From an uncultured Prevotellaceae bacterium (GTDB taxonomy: Bacteria; Bacteroidota; Bacteroidia; Bacteroidales; Bacteroidaceae): 64,000 nucleotides of DNA. The stretch spans positions 28,727-92,726 of the forward strand of contig CALCEL010000027.1 of the NCBI GenBank assembly GCA_937900485.1. Reading direction: 5' to 3'. Of the stretch, positions 17,031 to 26,440 are shown in pieces. Both the position numbers and the translations under genes were made by a program. The notes under the pieces were generated by a model. That model saw only the letters and a list, made by a program, of their open reading frames with translations. It did not search any database and was not told the origin of the DNA. The stretch's first letter is position 1. Each line of letters starts with the position of its first letter.

Positions 17031-17462
17031 ATGACAAAGGCGAAGATACTGATATTAAACGGACCTAATCTCAATCTTTTGGGAAAACGCGAGCCTGAGA
17101 TTTATGGCGCTGAGACTTTTCTTGATTATTACGCTAAGCTTGTGGAGATGTATCCGGATGTGGAGTTCGATTATTATCAGTCAAACATCGAAGGTGAGTT
17201 GATTAACAAGATACATGAGGTTGGCTTTTCGTGGGACGGAATCGTTTTTAACGCAGGTGCTTACACGCACACCTCTGTTGCCCTGCAGGATGCTATAAGA
17301 GGTGTGACCACGCCTGTCATTGAGGTGCATATCTCAAATGTGCACAAACGTGAGGAGTTCAGACATAAGTCAATGATATCATGTGCGTGTCTCGGCGTTA
17401 TTTGCGGTTTCGGACTTGACAGTTATCGTTTGGCTGTGGAGGCGTTGTTGAATAGGAGGTGA
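17031..17462 (+). CDS. aroQ: 3-dehydroquinate dehydratase, type II
   Basis: The 143-residue length, ILNGPNLNLLGKREPEIYG at the N-terminus (with the active-site Tyr), FNAGAYTHTS (Asn and His contacts) and EVHISNVHKREEFRHKS identify type II dehydroquinase. It converts 3-dehydroquinate to 3-dehydroshikimate in the shikimate pathway as a cytoplasmic dodecamer. ATG 17031 gives the normal start; an in-frame GTG lies immediately before it. The O-methyltransferase gene follows after 32 bases. Confidence 0.96.
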   Translation: MTKAKILILNGPNLNLLGKREPEIYGAETFLDYYAKLVEMYPDVEFDYYQSNIEGELINKIHEVGFSWDGIVFNAGAYTHTSVALQDAIRGVTTPVIEVHISNVHKREEFRHKSMISCACLGVICGFGLDSYRLAVEALLNRR

Positions 17463-17494
17463 TGATGTGGAATGTTTACTGTAGGTTTTGAAAA

Positions 17495-18172
17495 ATGAAA
17501 AACTCAAATATTTCTCTTATATCAGAGTTTTCTGACGAGGTTACTCGTATCGAGGATTATATCAGAGAACACATAGATGCTGAGGGAGAGTATCTTCATA
17601 AGCTTTACCGGGCGACACATCTCCATCTGCTGTATCCAAGGATGGCCAGCGGACATATACAGGGTAGGCTGCTTAAAATGTTTGTGAGGATGATTCAACC
17701 GAGACAGGTCTTGGAAATTGGTACGTACAGCGGATATTCTGGATTGTGTATTGCTGAAGGACTTGGAGATGAGGGACATCTGCATACTATAGAGATAAAT
17801 GAGGAACAGGAGGATTTCACTCTGCCTTGGTTAAAAAACTCAGACTACGCTGACAAGATAACGATGCATATCGGTGACGCTTTGAAGATTATACCTGAGT
17901 TGAACATCACATTCGATATGGCATTTATTGATGGAGACAAGAGAATGTATCCGGAGTATTATGAAATGGTGCTTAGATATCTGTCAAACGGAGGCTATAT
18001 GTTTGTGGATAACACGCTGTGGGATGGACATGTGTTGGACGAAAACCCAAGGGAAAGCGACTTGCAGACTAAAGGAGTCAAGGCTTTCAATGACTTGGTG
18101 GCGTCGGACGACAGAGTGGAGAAGGTGATCTTGCCGGTACGTGATGGCTTGACCATTATAAGGAAAAAGTGA
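17495..18172 (+). CDS. SAM-dependent O-methyltransferase (COG4122 type)
   Basis: A 225-residue class I methyltransferase with SAM-binding motif LEIGTYSGYSGL near residue 73, the following acidic IEINEEQ, IGDALK, and the metal-site Asp in FIDGDKRMY and FVDNTLWDG. This matches caffeoyl-CoA/catechol O-methyltransferase-like bacterial enzymes such as YrrM, some of which modify tRNA wobble uridines. The substrate is not predictable here. It lies between aroQ and rbfA in a tight same-strand run, consistent with an operon. Confidence 0.9.
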   Translation: MKNSNISLISEFSDEVTRIEDYIREHIDAEGEYLHKLYRATHLHLLYPRMASGHIQGRLLKMFVRMIQPRQVLEIGTYSGYSGLCIAEGLGDEGHLHTIEINEEQEDFTLPWLKNSDYADKITMHIGDALKIIPELNITFDMAFIDGDKRMYPEYYEMVLRYLSNGGYMFVDNTLWDGHVLDENPRESDLQTKGVKAFNDLVASDDRVEKVILPVRDGLTIIRKK

Positions 18173-18205
18173 AACAATAATTTTAACGTTTAAGTATTAA
18201 GAGAT

Positions 18206-18571
18206 TTGGAGACAACAAGACAAAATAAAATAGCCAGGTTGATTCAGAAAGATCTGAGCAATATTTTTCAGGAGCAGACACGACAGACACGTGGCATATT
18301 GGTCAGTGTGAGTGTTGTCCGTGTTAGTCCAGACTTGAGTGTGGCACGAGCATATCTGAGCATTTTCCCAAGTGAGAAGGCGAATGAGATATTAGATAAC
18401 ATAAATGCTCACACATCAGAGATAAGATATAAACTCGGTACGTTGGAGCGTCATCAGTTACGTATAATACCAGAATTGAAGTTCTTTATTGATGACTCGT
18501 TGGATTACGTCGACAATATTGACCGTTTGTTGGGAAAGGGTAATGTGTCTGGTAAGACAAATGAGGAGTAA
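18206..18571 (+). CDS. rbfA: Ribosome-binding factor A
   Basis: The 121-residue protein has the RbfA KH-like pattern: RQNKIARLIQKDLSNIF at the start, VSVVRVSPDLSVARAYLSIF, and LRIIPELKFFIDDSLDYVDNI near the end. It binds the 30S subunit during 16S rRNA 5'-end maturation. Translation starts at TTG 18206, giving METTRQNKIARL, the usual N-terminus; no ATG is available. The downstream permease gene begins 31 bases after the stop. Confidence 0.95.
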   Translation: METTRQNKIARLIQKDLSNIFQEQTRQTRGILVSVSVVRVSPDLSVARAYLSIFPSEKANEILDNINAHTSEIRYKLGTLERHQLRIIPELKFFIDDSLDYVDNIDRLLGKGNVSGKTNEE

Positions 18572-18602
18572 TGATTGGTTTTAACGACGCGTGGCCTAAG
18601 TT

Positions 18603-19835
18603 ATGTTTCCGTACTTTATAGCAAAGAGATATCTTTTCTCAAAGAAGTCGCATCATGCCATAAATATCATTTCAGGCGTGGCGGTTTGCGGAATAGCTAT
18701 AGCAACGGCTGCGTTGATATGTATCCTGTCTGTTTTCAACGGATTTCAGGATATGGTGGCAGGTCTTTTCACGTCGTTCGATCCGGAACTGAAAGTCGTT
18801 TCTGCACAGAGTAAATACATGGCAGCTGACGAGAAGGAACTTGAGGCTCTTAAGCAGTTGGAAATCATTGATGTTTACTCTGAGACAATAGAGGATAATG
18901 CCTTGGTCGTGGTGAACAACAGACAGAGGATGGTGACTGTGAAAGGAGTCTCTGACAACTTTACGGAACTTAGCTCCATTAATGACTTGCTGTTGGGAGA
19001 CGGTGTGTTTGAGTTGAGTGCTGACGTGATAGATTATGGCATTTTCGGTAGCTCACTCTTGACACAGTTGGGTGTTAGGGCTGATGTGAACGCTCCGTTT
19101 GAGTTATATGCGCCACGGAAAGGTGAGAAGCTGGATATAACAAATCCGCTGGAGAACCTGAACAACGAGCAGATATTCTCACCTAAGGTCTCTTTCATGG
19201 TGAAGCAGAGCAAGTATGATGGTAATTACGTTATCACATCATTGCCGTTGGCCAGGAGACTGTTTGATAGGCAGGGGTATGTGACAGCTGTTGAGTTGAA
19301 AGTCTCTGAAAACGTGAGTGTCAGTGAGGCTAAGAGCAAGATAGAAAAGCTGATAGGCGATAAGTATAAGGTACTTGACAGATATGAGCAGCAAGAAGAT
19401 ACTTTTAAGGTTATGAAGATAGAGAAACTGATTTCCTATATTTTTCTGACATTCATATTGCTGATCGCCTGTTTCAATATCATCGGTTCTTTGACAATGT
19501 TAATCATTGATAAGAAGAATGATATATATACCTTGCGATGTCTTGGGGCCACTGAAAGACAGTTGGAGAGTATCTTTCTGTTGGAGGGTAGGATTGTAGC
19601 TCTTGTTGGTGCCGTGGCAGGTATCGTGTTGGGCGTAACCCTTTGTCTACTTCAGCTACAGTTTGGGTTGATACGATTTGGTAACGGTGATGGCGCATAT
19701 ATCATTGACACGTATCCTGTCAGCATAAAGATAACTGACATCGTTTTGGTCTTTGTTACAGTGTTGTCCGTTGGATTCTTATCCATTTGGTACCCGTGCG
19801 TGAGGGCAGTTAAAGGATTAAAGAAAGAAAAGTGA
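18603..19835 (+). CDS. ABC transporter permease, LolC/LolE-type
   Basis: The 410-residue protein has FtsX/MacB-fold topology: one membrane span at about 20-45, a large periplasmic domain, and three spans at about 275-300, 325-350 and 380-403. The N-terminus FIAKRYLFSKKSHHAINIIS is the LolC/E family signature. These proteins, with a LolD ATPase encoded elsewhere, release lipoproteins from the inner membrane. The next two genes encode lipoproteins. Directly after rbfA on the same strand, an order I associate with Bacteroidales. Confidence 0.9.
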   Translation: MFPYFIAKRYLFSKKSHHAINIISGVAVCGIAIATAALICILSVFNGFQDMVAGLFTSFDPELKVVSAQSKYMAADEKELEALKQLEIIDVYSETIEDNALVVVNNRQRMVTVKGVSDNFTELSSINDLLLGDGVFELSADVIDYGIFGSSLLTQLGVRADVNAPFELYAPRKGEKLDITNPLENLNNEQIFSPKVSFMVKQSKYDGNYVITSLPLARRLFDRQGYVTAVELKVSENVSVSEAKSKIEKLIGDKYKVLDRYEQQEDTFKVMKIEKLISYIFLTFILLIACFNIIGSLTMLIIDKKNDIYTLRCLGATERQLESIFLLEGRIVALVGAVAGIVLGVTLCLLQLQFGLIRFGNGDGAYIIDTYPVSIKITDIVLVFVTVLSVGFLSIWYPCVRAVKGLKKEK

Positions 19836-19875
19836 ATAATACATATTTTTAAGTACTTAAATTAATTTATTAAAA

Positions 19876-21573
19876 ATGAAAAAGAATGTTTATGTTTTAG
19901 TTCCAGCCGCTGCGGCAGTTCTGCTGTCAGGCTGTAGCAAATTCGGAAACTTCACTTCAGACATGTTCAATGTCACTCCTACTCCACTGGAGTATGTAGG
20001 TGGTGAGGTTCCAGCGACAATCAGTGCTAACATACCTTCTAAGGTGTTCCCTAAGAAAGGCATTGTCACTTGTACTCCTGTACTCCGTTACAATGGTGGT
20101 GAGTCTACAGGTGAGGGTAAGACTTTCCAGGGCGAGAAGATTCAGGGTAACAACACTGTTATCTCTTACAAGAATGGCGGCGCTTCAACAATGAAGCTCT
20201 CCTTCCCATGGGCTGACGGCATGGAGTCTTCAGAGCTTTACATGACATTTGCCGCTACAAAGAGTGGTAAGTCTGTTGAGCTTGACGATGTTAAGATTGA
20301 CTGGGGTGTACAGTGCACTGCTACTCTTTTGAAGGAGACTGTTAAGTCTGGTACTACAGGTCAGGCTGCTGACAATTTCCAGCGTATCATTGCTCAGAAG
20401 CAGGAGGCACAGATTAAGTTCCTCATTGGTCAGGCTAATCTTCGTGGCAGCGAGTTGAACAGCTCTAACGTTAAGGAGTTCATCAACAAGCTCAAGACTA
20501 TAAAGGGTGATGAGAAGGGACTTAAGCTCAACAACGTTGAGATCAGTTCATACGCTTCTCCAGATGGTGCTTATGATTTGAATGAGAATCTTGCAAACAA
20601 CCGTGGTAAGAACTCTGAGTCTTATGTAAACAAGGAACTCAAGAAGCAGAAGCTTTCAGGCGATGTTGACACAAAGTACACAGCTGAGGACTGGGATGGT
20701 TTCAAGGAACTCGTACAGCAGTCTAACCTCCAGGATAAGGATGTTGTTCTCCGTGTTCTTTCTATGTATTCTGATCCAGAGCAGCGTGAGCAGGAGATTA
20801 AGAATATCTCATCTGTTTACAAGGAGCTTGCTGACGCCATCCTCCCAGAGTTGCGTCGTTCAAGACTTACTATCAACTATGACGTTATCGGTCGTAGCGA
20901 TGATGAGATTCTTGCTCAGTACAGTGAGGATGCAAGCAAGTTGAGCGTTGAGGAGCTTCTTTACGCAGCTAACAAGTTGACTACTGACAATGCGAAGAAA
21001 GAGGCTATCTTGAAGAAGACAACAGAGCTTTATCCAAAGGATTACCGCGCATACAACAACCTTGGTGAGTTGTCATACAAGGCTGGTGATAACACTGCTG
21101 CCACTAACTATTTCAAGAAGGCTCTCTCTCTCAACTCTAAGGCTGCTGAGCCAAATGTGAACCTCGGTCTTATCGCTCTTCAGAACGGTGACACTAAGTC
21201 TGCTGAGTCCTACATCGCTAAGGGTACTGCAGCAAACAACTATGATGAGGCTCTCGGTGAACTTTACATCGCTCAGGGTAAGTACAGCCAGGCAACAGCT
21301 AAGCTTTCTAACTCTTACACTAACAGCGCAGCTCTTGCTTCTATCATGAACAAGGACTATGCTAAGGCTAAGGTTATTCTTAACAGCATCAAGCAGCCAG
21401 ACGCAACAACTTACTATCTCTCAGCTGTTCTCGCTGCACGTACTAACTCTAAGTCTGACTTGACTTCTAACCTCAAGAAGGCTGTATCTCTTAACAGCGC
21501 TTACGCTAAGAAGGCAGCTACAGATGCTGAGTTCAATAAGTATGCTTCAGAAATAGCAAGTATCATTAAGTAA
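19876..21573 (+). CDS. TPR lipoprotein with OmpA-like segment, likely abundant
   Basis: A 565-residue lipoprotein: signal peptide ending in lipobox LLSGC with Cys20, a beta-rich N-terminal domain, an OmpA-like segment at about 220-265 (ISSYASPDGAYDLNENLANN), and TPR-type helices at about 385-480 (AYNNLGELSYKAGDNTAATN). Codon use is strongly biased to few codons and clearly different from the flanking genes, suggesting very high expression. Probably anchored in the outer membrane facing the periplasm. Exact function is unknown. Confidence 0.85.
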   Translation: MKKNVYVLVPAAAAVLLSGCSKFGNFTSDMFNVTPTPLEYVGGEVPATISANIPSKVFPKKGIVTCTPVLRYNGGESTGEGKTFQGEKIQGNNTVISYKNGGASTMKLSFPWADGMESSELYMTFAATKSGKSVELDDVKIDWGVQCTATLLKETVKSGTTGQAADNFQRIIAQKQEAQIKFLIGQANLRGSELNSSNVKEFINKLKTIKGDEKGLKLNNVEISSYASPDGAYDLNENLANNRGKNSESYVNKELKKQKLSGDVDTKYTAEDWDGFKELVQQSNLQDKDVVLRVLSMYSDPEQREQEIKNISSVYKELADAILPELRRSRLTINYDVIGRSDDEILAQYSEDASKLSVEELLYAANKLTTDNAKKEAILKKTTELYPKDYRAYNNLGELSYKAGDNTAATNYFKKALSLNSKAAEPNVNLGLIALQNGDTKSAESYIAKGTAANNYDEALGELYIAQGKYSQATAKLSNSYTNSAALASIMNKDYAKAKVILNSIKQPDATTYYLSAVLAARTNSKSDLTSNLKKAVSLNSAYAKKAATDAEFNKYASEIASIIK

Positions 21574-21579
21574 TTATAA

Positions 21580-22611
21580 ATGAGGAAATTTATTTCTTTC
21601 ATTGTTGCTTTACCGCTGGTAACCACACTCCTTACGGGATGTGGTTCCGGCGGTTCTGCTTTTAGCATTGAGGGATCATTTGACAATATTCAGGGTGGTG
21701 AGTTGTACATCTTCAACTTATCAGATGACTTCGGTGGTTTAGATACCGTGAAAATTACGGAAGGTACGTTCACGTACTCCGCTGAGGCTGGTGAGGAAGT
21801 CACTCCGTATGTCCTTGTGTTTCCAAATGCGATAGAGCAGGTCATATTCGCCTCCGCTGGACAGACGATAAAGTACAAGGTGGAGGGTAGTGATCTTCGT
21901 AACTACGTCGTCACAGGTAGTGACGAGAATGAGCTGTTGAGTGATTTCAGAAAGTCAGTGGCCTCGTTAGAGGGTGAGAAGTTAAAAGAAAAAGCAGAGA
22001 AATTCATAAAAGAGAATAAATCCTCCATCGTCTCAGTTTACCTGTTCGACAGATACTTTGTCCAGTCGAAGTCATTTGAAAGCGATAAACTGAATACCTT
22101 ATTGGCGATAATCAAAAAAGCACAACCGAACAATCAGTACCTGATGAATGTAGAGAGCAAGATAAAGCTCTATAAGAAGTCCAATGTTGGATGTATCCTT
22201 CATGACGTTCAGATGGTGACAAAGAGTAAGGACTCCACGTATCTTTGGAGAGAAAAGAAAGAAAAAAATACTGTTGTCCTCTTTTGGGCTTCATGGTCAT
22301 CCGCAAGTATTGATATGCTTTGGAAGATGCGTAACTTCAGCAAAGAACATAGAGATAGTATATCCGCAAGGTTTGTAGGATTCTCATTAGATACGGAATA
22401 TTTCACGTTTGAGTCTCTGACACGGACAGATTCAATATACAATGTAGAGCAATATTGTGATGGACAGTCCTTCGAGTCAGATGTGGTGAAACAATTCGGA
22501 ATACCGTCGTTACCTTATTATGTTATTACGGATAAGAAACACAAGGTGATGAGTCATGGTACGGAGATTAAGCAGTTAGAAAAAGACATGAAGAAATATC
22601 TTAAGAGATAA
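21580..22611 (+). CDS. DUF4369/thioredoxin-fold lipoprotein lacking the CxxC motif
   Basis: A 343-residue lipoprotein: signal peptide with lipobox LLTGC (Cys21), a DUF4369-like beta domain (FSIEGSFDNIQGGELYIFNL...), a helical linker, then a thioredoxin fold from about residue 228. The active-site segment reads FWASWSSAS where reductases have FWASWCGPC, so both redox cysteines are Ser (240 and 243); the cis-Pro region GIPSLPYYV (306-314) is kept. It therefore probably acts as a binding or structural domain rather than a disulfide reductase. It follows the TPR lipoprotein by 6 bases, so they are likely co-transcribed. Confidence 0.82.
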   Translation: MRKFISFIVALPLVTTLLTGCGSGGSAFSIEGSFDNIQGGELYIFNLSDDFGGLDTVKITEGTFTYSAEAGEEVTPYVLVFPNAIEQVIFASAGQTIKYKVEGSDLRNYVVTGSDENELLSDFRKSVASLEGEKLKEKAEKFIKENKSSIVSVYLFDRYFVQSKSFESDKLNTLLAIIKKAQPNNQYLMNVESKIKLYKKSNVGCILHDVQMVTKSKDSTYLWREKKEKNTVVLFWASWSSASIDMLWKMRNFSKEHRDSISARFVGFSLDTEYFTFESLTRTDSIYNVEQYCDGQSFESDVVKQFGIPSLPYYVITDKKHKVMSHGTEIKQLEKDMKKYLKR

Positions 22612-22650
22612 CTGCTGTCCTTGATTATAATTAATTAACCGATTCTTTTT

Positions 22651-24210
22651 ATGTTAACGAAAATCTTCTCAGCCACGTTACGTGGTTTGGACGCTTTGCC
22701 TGTTATTATTGAGGCTGACTCATATTCCACATCATCTCCTCAAGTGAGGTTTTCTATTGTGGGGTTGCCCGACAATGCTGTAAAGGAGAGTCAGGAACGT
22801 ATCCTGTCCTCTTTGCGTTTTTATGGCTATAAACATCCAGTGAAAAATGTCGTTGTCAATTTAGCCCCAGCAGATATCCGGAAAGAAGGCTCAGGCTTCG
22901 ATTTGCCTATAGCCATATCTCTCCTGTCCGCTTATGACATATTGAATTTTCATGATTTGGACCACTGCATGTTTATTGGCGAGTTAGGTCTTGACGGTAG
23001 CATTTTACCAGTCAAGGGCGCCCTACCTATATCCATCAAGGCCCGTGAGTTAGGCTTTGACAGTCTTTTTGTTCCGAAAGACAATGTCAAGGAGGCTGCT
23101 GTCGTCAACAAGCTGAAAGTGTATGGTGTCTCAAACCTTCAGGAGGTTATCTATCATCTTATGGGGCAAGTGGTGTTGGAACCGGAATTCGTTGACACAC
23201 GCAAAGAGTTTTACGAGAGTCAATGTGATTATGACATCGATTTTGAGGACGTTAAAGGTCAGGAAAATGTGAAACGTGCCTTTGAGGTAGCTGCAGCCGG
23301 TGGACATAACATTATATTAGTGGGTAGTCCGGGCTGTGGTAAGTCTATGATGGCTAAGCGCATTCCCACCATCCTTCCTCCATTATCTCTTAGTGAGAGT
23401 CTTGAGACCACACAAATACATAGCGTGGCGGGAAGGATGAAAAAAGACTCGTCGCTGATATCTCAGCGTCCTTTCAGGTCACCTCATCACACGATATCTG
23501 TCGTGGCTCTTGTGGGAGGTGGACAGAATCCCCAACCAGGAGAAGTGAGTCTGGCACATAACGGAGTGTTATTTCTTGATGAGATGCCGGAGCTGAGCCG
23601 TAGTGTCCTTGAGGTGTTACGTCAGCCTCTTGAAGATAGGAAGATAACAATCAGCCGTGTGAAATACAATGTTGAGTATCCCTGTTCCTTTATGTTGGTA
23701 GCATCTATGAACCCGTGCCCTTGTGGATATTACGGTGACACTTCTCATCATTGCGTGTGTACTCCTGGACAGATACAGAGATATATGAACAAGATTAGCG
23801 GTCCTTTGCTTGACCGTTTCGATATACATTGTGAGATTCAGGCAGTGCCGTTTGCTCAGCTCTCGCAGATGCAACCGGGAGAGCCAAGTAGAAAGATACG
23901 GGAAAGAGTCATCAAGGCGAGACAAATACAGGAGTTGCGGTTCCGGGAGTTCAAAGGCGTCCATTGTAATGCCCAGATGAACGAACGTATGTTACACAAG
24001 TTCGCTGAACCTGATGTCGAGTCACTCTCTATGCTTCGTACTGCTATGGATAGACTGAAGCTGTCTGCAAGAGCCTACAGCCGTATATTGAAGGTAGCCA
24101 GAACCATCGCTGACTTAGACAGTTCAGAGAACGTCCAGTCACAGCACATTGCCGAGGCTATTGGTTATCGTAACCTTGATAGAGGTGACTGGGCAGAAAG
24201 AGGAATATAA
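22651..24210 (+). CDS. comM: YifB/ComM family AAA+ ATPase (Mg-chelatase-like), complete
   Basis: The 519-residue protein is full length: N-terminal Lon-protease-like fold (SIVGLPDNAVKESQERI), Walker A VGSPGCGKSMMAKR near residue 230, Walker B GVLFLDEMPEL, a zinc-type cluster PCPCGYYG...C, and the C-terminal helical domain ending GDWAERGI. ComM is a branch-migration helicase that extends heteroduplex during natural transformation; YifB proteins are its homologues. The last 392 bases are present again, altered, at 26672-27063, so the 3' end of this copy may be of foreign origin. Confidence 0.93.
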   Translation: MLTKIFSATLRGLDALPVIIEADSYSTSSPQVRFSIVGLPDNAVKESQERILSSLRFYGYKHPVKNVVVNLAPADIRKEGSGFDLPIAISLLSAYDILNFHDLDHCMFIGELGLDGSILPVKGALPISIKARELGFDSLFVPKDNVKEAAVVNKLKVYGVSNLQEVIYHLMGQVVLEPEFVDTRKEFYESQCDYDIDFEDVKGQENVKRAFEVAAAGGHNIILVGSPGCGKSMMAKRIPTILPPLSLSESLETTQIHSVAGRMKKDSSLISQRPFRSPHHTISVVALVGGGQNPQPGEVSLAHNGVLFLDEMPELSRSVLEVLRQPLEDRKITISRVKYNVEYPCSFMLVASMNPCPCGYYGDTSHHCVCTPGQIQRYMNKISGPLLDRFDIHCEIQAVPFAQLSQMQPGEPSRKIRERVIKARQIQELRFREFKGVHCNAQMNERMLHKFAEPDVESLSMLRTAMDRLKLSARAYSRILKVARTIADLDSSENVQSQHIAEAIGYRNLDRGDWAERGI

Positions 24211-24252
24211 ATTTGGTCGTTTAATATAAAATTGTCACTTTTGCTGCCTATA

Positions 24253-25296
24253 ATGAAAACAAGAAGATTTATCATTTTAAGTATACTTAGTATAACTGTA
24301 TCATTGCAAACATTAATTGCACAAAGCAACAGTAATAGCGAATACTATGACAAAGCGTACTCTGAAATAACGGATATGCTGGAAGGCAGAACTGCCTTGT
24401 CAATAAGTCGCGCTGTCTTTGTGGCAGAATGGGCTTACCTTGACGGCAATCTGGACTACGAGAAAGATTTCTGTGAGCCTATCAAGAAAGGAGCGGACTA
24501 TATGATGCGTATGATTGCTGTCAATCATTGGGAGAAATACAAGACAGCGAAACAAATAGCCCTCTGCAACTTTTTCTTTTACCCTTGCTCTGGGAATGGC
24601 CAGAAACCTTATGAATACGATTTCAGCAATGAATTCCCCAATGATGACTGGCACTACCAACTTGTTTCCATAACTATCAAAACACACAAAGGGCAATGCC
24701 ACTCATTGCCTTGGGCATTCAAGCTGTATGCAGAGGAACTTGGTGCAAATGTCTCGCTGACACATGCTCCATGCCATTGTTTCATTATATATAAAGATGA
24801 AGACAACTTATTCCCTGAAGACTGGATTAATGTAGAGGTAACAGCACACCAGTACCAACCGACTTGGGGAATAAAGGAACACTTTGCCATTTCGGATTCG
24901 GCAATAGCAGCAGGAACATATCTGACTCCTATTACTGATGTCCAAACAGTGGCTTGTCAGTTGGCAGACTTAGCTTTAGGCTATTACCATAAGTATAAGC
25001 GTTATGATGATTTTACACTCAAATGCGCCGAAGTATCTTTGAAATACTATCCCATGAATCCTAATGCAATCATTACCAAGGGGAAATCTCTTGATGCACT
25101 TCTACAGCAACATCTTGAACAAAACGGACATCTTCGGGATGCATATACAGATGCTATAGACTTACAATCGAGACAATGCATGCAGGACTTAAAAGCAACC
25201 CACTGGACTCAAGAGACGGAAGAACTGCGGAACAAATGGAAGCAAACTCCAGAAGACTTTGAGAATATCAGAAAGAATATACAAATCATAAAATAA
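24253..25296 (+). CDS. Secreted transglutaminase/SirB1-like protein
   Basis: A 347-residue protein with signal peptide (FIILSILSITVSLQTLIAQ). Its core TIKTHKGQCHSLPWAF (Cys149), APCHCFIIYKD (His175) and WINVEV (Asn193) follows the Cys-His-Asp/Asn spacing of transglutaminase-like folds and looks closest to the SirB1 type. ATG 24253 is chosen over in-frame TTG 24232 because it begins a normal signal peptide. It is the first gene of the inserted cassette, ending 6 bases before the lipase-domain gene. Activity (peptidase, crosslinking or none) is undetermined. Confidence 0.65.
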   Translation: MKTRRFIILSILSITVSLQTLIAQSNSNSEYYDKAYSEITDMLEGRTALSISRAVFVAEWAYLDGNLDYEKDFCEPIKKGADYMMRMIAVNHWEKYKTAKQIALCNFFFYPCSGNGQKPYEYDFSNEFPNDDWHYQLVSITIKTHKGQCHSLPWAFKLYAEELGANVSLTHAPCHCFIIYKDEDNLFPEDWINVEVTAHQYQPTWGIKEHFAISDSAIAAGTYLTPITDVQTVACQLADLALGYYHKYKRYDDFTLKCAEVSLKYYPMNPNAIITKGKSLDALLQQHLEQNGHLRDAYTDAIDLQSRQCMQDLKATHWTQETEELRNKWKQTPEDFENIRKNIQIIK

Positions 25297-25302
25297 AGTA
25301 TT

Positions 25303-26025
25303 ATGAAAAGATTTAAAAAAGCATTACTGTCAGTCGCTATTTCATTAGCAGCAATTAACGCAAACGCATTTCCTTGGATTTCACCGTATGCATATTGTTT
25401 AGGGAACCCCGTGGCTGCAATTGATCCAGATGGTAGAAAAGTAGTATTTGTTAACGGATACCTTGGTTTTGGCTCACCAGAAGGTGGAGAGACCTATTGG
25501 AATGGGCATAACTCTTCATTTGTGAAAGGAGCACAATCTACATTTAATGATTATGCAACACCATATTTTACTAACTACGATTATAATTATATGAAAAGTG
25601 CAAGTATGGTTAGAGAGTCTTTAGGTTATCAATATGCAAAAGATAATTACAATGCTCTTATCGAGGGTATGAAGCCTGGTGTAGATAAATTTAATTTCGT
25701 ATCGCATAGTATGGGAGGAGCTTTCTCAGAGGGAATGATGAAATATATGTCTGAACAAGGCTGGGAAACCGATAATGCTTTATTCCTAAACGCATGGGAA
25801 CCATCACGAATTAACACTAAAGTAGAAAAGAATAGGATAGATGCGACATGTGTCAATGACCCTGTACAATTTCTAAGTAAACCTTTGTTTGGAGATCCAG
25901 ACATTCCATCTTCTGATGAAAGAATAAGGATAAATAGTAATGAGTCAATGATGTATATCCATAGAGATTTAATAGATGGTAATAACGATTTATGGAAACT
26001 GATTAATAGTTTCTTATCAAAATGA
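25303..26025 (+). CDS. Predicted exported lipase-type toxin with RHS boundary motif
   Basis: A 240-residue protein in three parts. Residues 1-22 are a Sec signal peptide (ending ANA). Residues 27-45, SPYAYCLGNPVAAIDPDGR, match the motif that closes the RHS-repeat core just before variable toxin domains. Residues 46-240 look like an alpha/beta hydrolase: strand KVVFVNGY, nucleophile elbow SHSMGG with Ser136, likely acid Asp186 (VNDPVQF) and His220 (YIHRD). The RHS shell itself is missing. The gene is A+T-rich, unlike its flanks, and overlaps a four-helix membrane protein gene by 4 bases. Best reading: orphan RHS C-terminal (phospho)lipase toxin; a self-acting lipase is the alternative. Confidence 0.7.
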   Translation: MKRFKKALLSVAISLAAINANAFPWISPYAYCLGNPVAAIDPDGRKVVFVNGYLGFGSPEGGETYWNGHNSSFVKGAQSTFNDYATPYFTNYDYNYMKSASMVRESLGYQYAKDNYNALIEGMKPGVDKFNFVSHSMGGAFSEGMMKYMSEQGWETDNALFLNAWEPSRINTKVEKNRIDATCVNDPVQFLSKPLFGDPDIPSSDERIRINSNESMMYIHRDLIDGNNDLWKLINSFLSK

Positions 26026-26408
26026 GAATCTTCATCAACATTATTGCAATAATTGCATTTATTATACAATCATTTTCTTTTGTATTAAATGTACTAATTC
26101 AAAAGAAACCTGAAAGCACAATAGATTCATTGTATAGCTATTTTGTTGTTATAGCTTATCTTTGCTCGGTATTGGTTATTGTTCTGTTTGTCTTATTATA
26201 TAACTTTGATTTCAAGTTTCTGAAAACAAAAATTCTAAATTGTTTCTTCTGTATAGTTGGTTTTCTCGGAACATATATTCATATTTGGCAGTTGTTTATA
26301 CATAATGACTTCGTATTAACATCATTTGTTTTACTAATTTTTGATATCTATATCTTTTGTAAAATACTGAGTAGTTTTTTTAATATTAATGACTTGCATA
26401 TCCAGTGA
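26022..26408 (+). CDS. Four-helix membrane protein, candidate immunity protein
   Basis: A 128-residue protein, nearly all hydrophobic, with four predicted membrane helices at about 5-27, 38-62, 70-92 and 97-119. ATG 26022 overlaps the stop of the lipase-domain gene (ATGA), implying coupled translation. Small multi-span membrane proteins encoded directly behind membrane-attacking effectors commonly act as immunity proteins; that is the basis of the call, since I recognise no family. The base composition is as A+T-rich as the toxin gene. Confidence 0.6.
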   Translation: MRIFINIIAIIAFIIQSFSFVLNVLIQKKPESTIDSLYSYFVVIAYLCSVLVIVLFVLLYNFDFKFLKTKILNCFFCIVGFLGTYIHIWQLFIHNDFVLTSFVLLIFDIYIFCKILSSFFNINDLHIQ

Positions 26409-26440
26409 GTCATAGTAGTTCTAACTGCAGTTCTTCCACG

